In this document: positions 52,601 through 61,600 of the stretch, in pieces | Position numbering within the stretch: position 1 is the stretch's first letter | How the letters are laid out: each line of letters starts with the position of its first letter | Source of the DNA: Acanthornis magna | Taxonomy: Eukaryota > Chordata > Aves > Passeriformes > Acanthizidae | Direction: 5' to 3' | DNA: 64,000 nt | NCBI GenBank assembly: GCA_036785705.1 | Contig: JAWUZG010000336.1 | Span: forward strand, 124,001-188,000 | Position numbers and translations under genes: made by a program | The notes under the pieces: generated by a model | Seen by the model: only the letters and a program-made list of their open reading frames with translations | Told to the model about the DNA's origin: nothing | Database searches by the model: none

Positions 52601-55600
52601 CTGCTCAGAACTGCATTTTACATTGCTGTGTGTTATGCTTCAAATACTAACCTGGAAGTATTTCTTTGAGCCAGTATCATTCCTGAAGCAGCCATAGGTG
52701 ATTTCTGCTCTCATATAATGTTTGACAGTCACTTCCAAATTGTTATATTGACCTACCTCAGTATAGCATAGGCTTCCCAGAGGTTTTGCTGAGAGAGTTT
52801 GTTCAAGGTGGCTGGTCTTCACTGCAAAATCCTAGTAACAGAGGGTAGCAAAAGTTTTGTTTTGCCTAGTTTTTAATCTTCTTATGGGATCCTTGCTGTA
52901 AGGCTTTGTTTCTTATCCCTGTTCAAATTCTGAGTTTAGGTGGTGGTGCACTAGTGCTGGGTCAAGAGCAAGATCAAAAAGGAGAAGGATTTAACCCAGC
53001 TGAATCTTTTGTGGGCTCCATCAGCCAGCTCAACATTTGGGACCATGTACTTTCTCCACAGCAGGTAAGTCCTTAAGGCAGTGTTTGAGCAGAGGACTCT
53101 GAGCATAGGATGAACACTTGTGAAGGCGTTCCAAGTTAGCATATTGGGTAGACCTCTACTCCCACAGAAGTCTGTGGGGACCAGATGATGTTCTGGCTTA
53201 GTCCAGTACATGAAGTAGCTTTAAGCAAAATTAAATCTGGTAAAATCAACACTGAGTCACCTTCTGTTTTGATTGAGCCTTTCTGTAGTATTGGGCTTCG
53301 AAACAGAAAGGAAGGATTTGCATGAAATCTAACAGTACTGCTAGAAGAGGGTGAAAAATCCAATGAAACAAGCTAAGTGCTTGTTTTACAGACTACATAT
53401 AGTTTCCTCATTCTGCTGAGTGAAGGTACTGTTAAAACTTCAGAGGGGAGACATCAGAATTTCTGTCAATGCATTAGACACTGAAAAAGCTGAGCTATAT
53501 AGTTTCAGGAACAGTCTGAATGGGCAAAATAACTGAATACTGAGTTACGTCTGATCAGGTACCAAAAATAAAGGCTTGGCAGCACTCAACTTCCACTGAG
53601 TTAAAAATCAATATAGATTGAAAGATGTCTGCAAGGACAGTGATCCCTCAGCTTTTCTGGGAGACAAGCTTCAGTGCTCAGTTATCCTCAGAGTGGAATT
53701 CTTTTCTTTATATCTGGCTGAGACCTTCCATTCATGACTACTGATTCTGTCTTCCACCATGCACTGCTGTACAAGCCTGACTGTGTAGCTGATAATCTCC
53801 CCATATACACTGGGTGCTGCTGTGAGGTGTCCCCATAGCTGTTTCTGCTGTAGCCTGAACCAGCCTCTCCTCCCAGGGCAGATGTTCCATCCCATCCCCA
53901 AACTTGCTCCAACTTGTCAATGTCTTTTTTGCCATGAGGAGCCCGAAATAGAATGCAGTACTCCAAATGTGATCTAATGAGCACTGAGTAGGAGTAATCG
54001 CTTCCTTGGTTTTCTGATTGTAACAATTCACAGTGCCAAGGGGGCTGTTGGTCCTCACTGTTCACACAGTATACATCTGGCCAGTACTCATCTCACTGCC
54101 TGCCAGAGTCCCAAAGTTCTTTTCCATAGAGCTGCTCCTGCCCTTGGCTTACCTCAGCCTTTATTGTTCAGAGGTTTTTTCCTTCACTTTTTTTTGTGTT
54201 GAATTTTGTGAAGTCTGGGTTGGCCCTTTGTCAAGGTCCCTATGGATGCAACTCTGTCCTTGGAGCACACTGGCTGGGCCTCCCAGCTTGATATTATCTG
54301 CAAACCTGATGACAGTGCTGCATCACCACTTCCTGCTCATTAGTATTTCAGTCCTGAAAGTCAGAAGTGTTAAACTGTTGCTAACACTTGAACAGTAAAG
54401 AAAAATGCTCAAAGTTACAGCCATTTCCTTGGGGAAGGGTCTTTGGATTAAAAGGCTTTACCCTTCTCCTGGTTTTTTTCTAAAGTTTTACCACTAATTG
54501 GTGGTTTATAGCTGTGTGTTATCCATGGTCCAAATAAGAAATAATAACATGAACAGAAAGCAAAAGTAAAGCAGAATCTTTCCTTCCAGTATCCAGACAT
54601 CTCGTCTGTTTCTTTCTCTTTGCTACTTTGCCTCTCTGCTAGGTTTAAAACTGCCCAACCATCTGCTACTGTTCTTGGCTTTTAGGGTCGCCATCTGTTG
54701 TATTGCCAAGTCAGATCTTCAAGTTTTTGTTCACTAGCAGTTTTGAAGCTGATAAACATACATGTGATTTTACAGGGCACATTGGTGAAGAGTTTTACGT
54801 GAGATTTTCTGAGACTTGCTCAGCAGTTGCTCCTCTTTAATGATGGATCTGATTGAATTCTCATTTCCTTCAGATGCAATTGAGTTAGGACAAGGAAGAA
54901 AATCCTGCCATTCATTTATGGTATCCATATTACTCACCAGCCAGGAAGCTGAGCCAAGTAAGCTTCCTATAAAATTTTTACCTCATGCATTTCAGAGGTT
55001 GTAATAGTAAATTACTATTGTTAGATGTTATCATTAGTTTTGTTCCAGCCAGCTGGATCTATTCACTAAGTCTTACTTTCCTATTCTCAGCCATGAAGGA
55101 AAGCAGAGTGATACAATACAAGGAAGGTGGAGCCCAGTCATTAAGATTTTTTCATCTGCATGCTTTAGTTGCTCATTCACAAGTAAACCACCAGTCTGGT
55201 TGTTTTGTTGTTGAATAGACAGCGGTAGAAATATGAGTAGTGTATGGGAAAATGTAAGGTCCTTTCTGGCCCTCCATTCTCCATCATATGGCTTGGGAGG
55301 GCTGATTCCCAAACTTGCCTTTCCCACACTGGAAATCTTTTCATGCCGATTTGTTGCAGGTTGTTTGCAGCCTTTGGCCTAAGCAGTTTCCATTGGCACA
55401 TATTGCTGAAATGAGAACTTTGAAATGGAGTTAGAATAAACAGAGAACTTTGGTTTCTGCTCCAGCTATACTGACTCTAGAAGAGTCCAATCTGCCTCTC
55501 TGAGTTCAGAGTAGAGACAATATGTGAACAAATCACTCAAAGTTCATGATGTACCTTTCTTTCTCACAAGGATATACACTGTAGAACATTATTCTTGGTA

Positions 55601-58600
55601 GTTGATTTCATCCACTGGAAACTTGACAGAGGCCATTCACCCATCTGAGAAACCTTTTCCATCAGAGACTTATGACCAACCCTTCTCTCAAGATACTGAT
55701 CTGCTGTTGATCTAACAGTGTGCTCCTTTCTTCCTCCTATGCTTAGCTGGCCTATATAGTTTTTGTTTCAGTACTCAGTTAGTTATGTCTTTGTCCTGCT
55801 TTGGTTGGGCCTTCCCTGCAGTGTTTTAGAGAGTCTAGTTAATTCAGTTCACAAAACGTCTGTCCTGGAAACAACTAATTGCCTTATTAAGCTGCTTTTT
55901 TTTGTGTTTCTGTCCCTTAAATGTGGTGCAGTGCTAGGAGTTTTCAGAATGCAGGTTTGAACATTAAGGTCCTCTTGGCTCCTATTTGATGTTTTCCTGC
56001 AAATAGATAAGTGTTCTCTTCAGGTCGCATCCTCATTACTGTCTTTTTCTGTGACGTAGATGCCTTTTTCTTTTACACTAACAAATGCAATTGTGTCTCA
56101 AGAAGTGTGTTCAGTGCCTTGTTTGTACGTCAAGTAGTCCTTCAGGTAGTGACTCAGCACGTACTGTGCATATCTAGATGGCTAATAAGGACAGAATAAT
56201 AACTACTTCAGCCAGGAACCTCTCGTGCTAGTGAGGATGAACATTACTTGCTCAAGGATCTGTTCTAGTGTTGCATGGACGCATGAAGGGAATTTTTTTT
56301 TTTAATATTTCTTTCCTACACTGTCCTTAAACATCATCTAACCAACTGTTTTAAATCCATAGGTAGAATCCCTGGCTACATCCTGTCCAGAAGAACTGCA
56401 AAAAGGAAATGTACTAGCCTGGCCAGATTTCCTGCCAGGAGTGGTTGGAAGAGTGAAGATAGATTACAAGAGTATATTTTGTGCTGGTTAGAACTTTATT
56501 TCCTAGAACTCATTTTTGCTGAACAATGCTATAAGACTCTTTTATGGGGTCAACTATGCTAGCTTGCAGCCTTTGGCCTACTAACCTTCAATGAATTATC
56601 TTTGATAATTTGACAGTTAGAACATGCAGTCCTTCATTCCTTAAATTCCAGGGTTTTGTAACAAAAGTTCATTGAAATCTCTGACAAAGATTTATTGCTT
56701 CCTGAATTGAGATGGGAAACAGTGAAAATGGTACTGGATCACAAAAAAAAAATTCTGCCATTTATTATAAGAATAATTTTATGGTATTAAAATACCTGGT
56801 GCCTCCTTGCTTCTTTTCCTCCAGATTCCTTCTCTGATTGTATATGTTGATGACTTTCAAAACCGTTTGGACCCAAGCTGGATGTAGCAGGCATAACATT
56901 TCCCAAAGCTTTTTCCTGGATTAACTTATACAGGATCAAACAATCACATAACCAATTTATTCATTTCAGCACATAGCTATATCTCTTACTGTATGCATAT
57001 ATTTTGTTCACAGACTGTCCGTCTTTGCAAGGATCCATACCACATCTGCGGGCTTCTTCTGCTGATATAAAGCCAGGGTCAAAAGTGAGCCTTTCCTGTG
57101 ACCCAGGATTCCAGATAGTGGGAAACTCTGTTCAACACTGCCTTAACCTGGGACAGTGGACACGGCCTTTTCCCCGCTGTGAAAGTGAGTTGTCTAAGTG
57201 GGTTTGCAGGATTAGGAAACCCTAGCTTTTATTTGTATCCTGTCACTTTTCATGGCCTGTTTATTTCTGCAGCTATCAGGCACTTGAATCCATCCATGTT
57301 ACAGCACATATGTATATCCTTAAAACTGAACTCATGTTTTGCTGAGCAGAAACTATATCATGATCAGGTTCTTACATGTTTTTCAGTTAGTTTCTAATGC
57401 CCATGGGAGAAATTAGTCCATTTGGATCAGCAATCTGGTACTTTCCTCCCCAGTGGCATCAGGACTGTGGAAGATGAACAGGCAATGCTAGAATATCTCT
57501 GTGATTTTTAAATGTCACTGAGAATGTCTGGTTTGAATTAGAAGCCTTGACTTTAGTAAGTTATGAACTAATTTCTTTAGAGGCAGCAGATATTTCTGTT
57601 AGGACTTGGAAGCACTGCAAGATTTACAGGATTTCTTCAAAGAAACTGAGCTGTATGTATTCTGCCAAGTTTCTTTTGATTCTGTGATTCCTACTCCTAT
57701 CTTCTCCTTTCCTTTTGTCCTCCTCTGTTGTGAGTGCACATGTGACTGCAGTTGCTTGTGTTGGAGCTGATTATATTTCACTTCATCAGAATAGTAAATT
57801 AGCTCCAGAGTAGATACTACGTAATCCCAAAATTTATAGGCAGTTTGGAGAAAATCATCCAACTTGTTAAAATGCCTTTTAAATAGTTTGATCTCGATTT
57901 GATGTGATTTTAATGTCTTCCTCTTTATTCAGTTGTTTGTAGCACAAGTCCACAGTCTGTCTCATCTTCTGTATAATGAATAGTATGCCTGTGAGGATTT
58001 ACCCAAAAGCAAATCCTGCTGGGCAGAAGGAAAGTTCACTGGCAGAGACAGCTTTGCACTTTCTTGGTGTGTAATCAGTGACAAATCACCAGAATCCTGA
58101 TAGTGTTTCTGATTTCTCTGTATTGGGCCAAGCAGTTTCACCTGTAGAGCTCATAACTCAGACAGAACAGGGCTGACCTGCTGCGAACAGGCTGAGTGAA
58201 TGAAGGCCAGACTTGCCCACTGGCCTTTCTTTCAAGTACCTGTTCCACAAGTACCTGATGAATAAAAGTTGCCTGAAGATATCTGTTTCCTGCGTGATGA
58301 ACTGCAGGTTTATGCTAGTGGTGTGGGCCTGAAAAAGTAGTACTGGCCGAATCAAGCTCAGTGTAATCACTGTCGTCACGCACCCGGATCCTTTTCCTCT
58401 TCCTGGTGCTAAATACCCCCAAACCCACAGATGCCTGACAGCCTGTCTTTGTTACAAGCTCTCCAGCTCTATTCCTCCACAGCAAGTACTTGGCTTCTAT
58501 TACCATAGGCTTTAAATTCTTGTTGTGTGATCCTTGCGCACAGCTAGGGGGCAAGGACATGCTGTAACCCCTGTAGCTACAAGGATGAACTGTGTAGCTG

Positions 58601-61600
58601 TTGGAATAAGTTCATGTGTTTTTGATTGAGATAAAGATGCACAGAAGCAACTATGCTAGAATAAATAAAAAACCTCCGGCAGGCAGCTGTGCCTTTTGCT
58701 GGCACAACTGGGATCAGACGGGGTTTTTTACTACAGTCATTCAAAGTGATGTCCGGGGTTGTATGTGAGGTCACTTCCAATCTCTCCACAATTCAAGCAT
58801 TCTGGTCTGAAGCCAGTACTGTAACTCTTAGGAGTATCTGTTAGCTACTTTTACAATGTTTTAAGCACAGTAACACTGAGCTCGATTTTCAGCAAAGGGA
58901 AATAACAGCAACCTCCAGGAAGGCAAACTCGGTCTTCCTTTTTCTTTAACTCACGAAGGTTCATTGCTTGTCAGAAGTGTTCTGTGGCTGAAGGGAACCT
59001 GCTTAGATCTCAGTCACAGATGTCTCTTCCAGAGCTAGCAAAATTTTCTTAGCAAGGAGCTAGGGAGTCCTGCTAAGTCTCTTAATGACAAATGCCCAAA
59101 AACAAGACCCTCCACTAGACCTGGCATTGATTGGCTACTTCAGAAAATGACTGGGCCTTCTTGCTGATGGGATTGCACAGCTGCAGAGATAAAATATGTG
59201 GTAGTGGCTCTCATGTGGAATTATTCTGAAGATGATCTGTGTTTACTCTGCTAATGCCTGTGCCCTCTTTTCACCCATGTTGCAGGAATCAGCTGTGGAG
59301 TGCCTCCAACTTTAGAAAATGGATTTTATTCAGCTGAGGACTTTTTTGCTGGCAGTACTGTTACCTATCACTGCAACAGTGGCTACTATTTGTTGGGTGA
59401 CTCCAGAATGCTCTGCCTGGACAATGGAAGCTGGAGCACTATTTCACCATCTTGCATTGGTAAGATGTGCCGTACATTTGGCTGCATGCACTGACAACCT
59501 TACACTTCTCCTGTGCCCTTAGGTTTGAGTGGAAATTCATTCTGAAATTGTGGAGGCTGACCACAGTCTCAGAATCATAATCCAAAGTACTAATTTTTCT
59601 GAAATACTGTGCTCAGCATTATGTGAAACCAAAACTACATTCTGTCACCTTTGTCTGCCCATCCTCTTGTATGCCCCATACCCTGCATTTGTCAAACATA
59701 TATAAAATTATATATGTAATAGGCCTGCATTGCACTCCCAGCCTTTCTCCTTTCATGTCCTCCAGTCCTTGCATCCTGTGCTTTTGACTTAGGCATTTCA
59801 TTGTGCAACAGCATGCTGTCAGTGTCCCATGCTCTCTGACCAGGTTCTTTTAGACATTTAACCCATGGCAATTGTAGCATTTTATATCCGGTTTACTCAC
59901 CTGAAGACATTTGATACTGTGCAGGATTTCTGATCAAACAGACTGATACAAAATGCACTCCATAGCACAATAGAAACAAATTCAAGTTACTTTAAAAAGC
60001 ACAGCAATTGTAATACACAGTTTAAGCACAATTCCAAGGTGTTTCCCGTTATCAAGCTCTATAATATGTTCACCATCATGACATTGCACATCCCCAGTAG
60101 CTGGGAATGAATGTGTGGGTTAAGGTCAGCTCAAACCCATTGCTAGTTGTCTGACATTTATACTTCCTGTTGCCCTGAGCCACATATTCAGTTCCTCCCC
60201 TCCATGCTGGTCTGGCTAACTCAGAAAGACAATCACACACTTTGATGAACTTTAAGCTTTAAGGAGAAGCCTTTACACTGCCAGTTGATTCACTTAACTG
60301 TTAATTGTCTTCTACCTAAAACAAAAGGCACCTTACTGTCTCCTTATTCCTGAAGCTTTGTGGATAGATCACCTTTGCCAGTGTTCTCTGAGCCTTTTTC
60401 CATTGTGAGGGTTTTTTGGTGAGTCACACATGCCTGCCAGCAAGCAGCTGCAGCATCGAGAGGGCTGGGAGAACATTTATGGACACAGTTCATACAGATG
60501 CCGCACCATAACTTGCCTGCTAGTCAGCTGAGTCTGATGTACCAGGTGCAGTGTCACAAGCTGAAAGGTGAGACAGGCTGGCATTGTACTGTGTTCAGAG
60601 GACTGGGTGTCACTGGTCTTGCAGGGCTGTGTCTCCAGCAGACCTGTGCTGGAATCCATGAGCTAGTTGTACTTGGATCGCTGCAGTCTTAGGCATGCCT
60701 AAAATGGGAGTTGCACAGTAAAAAAACTGGCAAGATTTGTGTTTCGTTTGACTCTTAATTCTGGCTAGGTATAGCACATTTTTTTTTTCAGTCAAGACAA
60801 GCAAAAGAAAAGCCAACAGTGTTTTAGTTCTGCCAAAATTCACTTTGGAGTAGGATCCATCTGGTTTCATGGCATCCTGTCCACCAGCACTCCTTCAGAA
60901 CATAGGAAAATATCATCACAAGTGCTTCGAGGCTGTCCACATAGTTCAACCTCTATGCAGTGGGAGTCATGACGTTCAGAAGGGAAAGGCCTATGCCCCA
61001 CCATCCAGCTTGCCTTGTCTCTCATAAAGCAGAGTAATGGGAAAATGAAAACAAGAGTGGATTTGGCACCCTGACCCACCATTTACCTTTCTGACTCATG
61101 CTTGAGGCAGGTGCTAACAAGATCTGGTGCACCTATGCCCTGAAGCATTCCTTTTGTTCTGTTAAGGGTCTGATTCACAGTGTACTTCCACTTCATTGGA
61201 AGTCTCTTGCCTAACAAGACATTACAGGAGAAGCAGTCATTCCAGTTCTGCTGTAATAGCGCTTTGCTTTCTCGTGGTACTTGCGTTATTGGCAACTATT
61301 TTGGTATTAATGTGCGGTTTTCATCCTGCGTGTCAGAAAGAAACTCCTTTTCAATAATCAGACTCATTCAGCAGTAAAGAATAAACCCTCCAACTCAGTA
61401 AATTGTCTTGCTTTTTTAACCAGTTGCTTTTTTTACTGGAAACAGGCAAAGAACCCAAGCTGTGTGTCTGCATGGTATACCTAGACCAACAGGTGTCCTG
61501 CAGCAGGGCCTTTAGATGAAGAATTTTTCTACCTCTCTCTAACAGTCTGAAACAGGCACATTTACGTGACGAATAATCCCTGCTGCCAGCATTTTTTCAA

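Noticed and set aside
53688..54065. 125-codon minus-strand frame as a possible gene
   Set aside because: The text [19 protein letters not shown] shows that it is an eroded CR1 reverse-transcriptase end, so it is covered by the CR1 entry.
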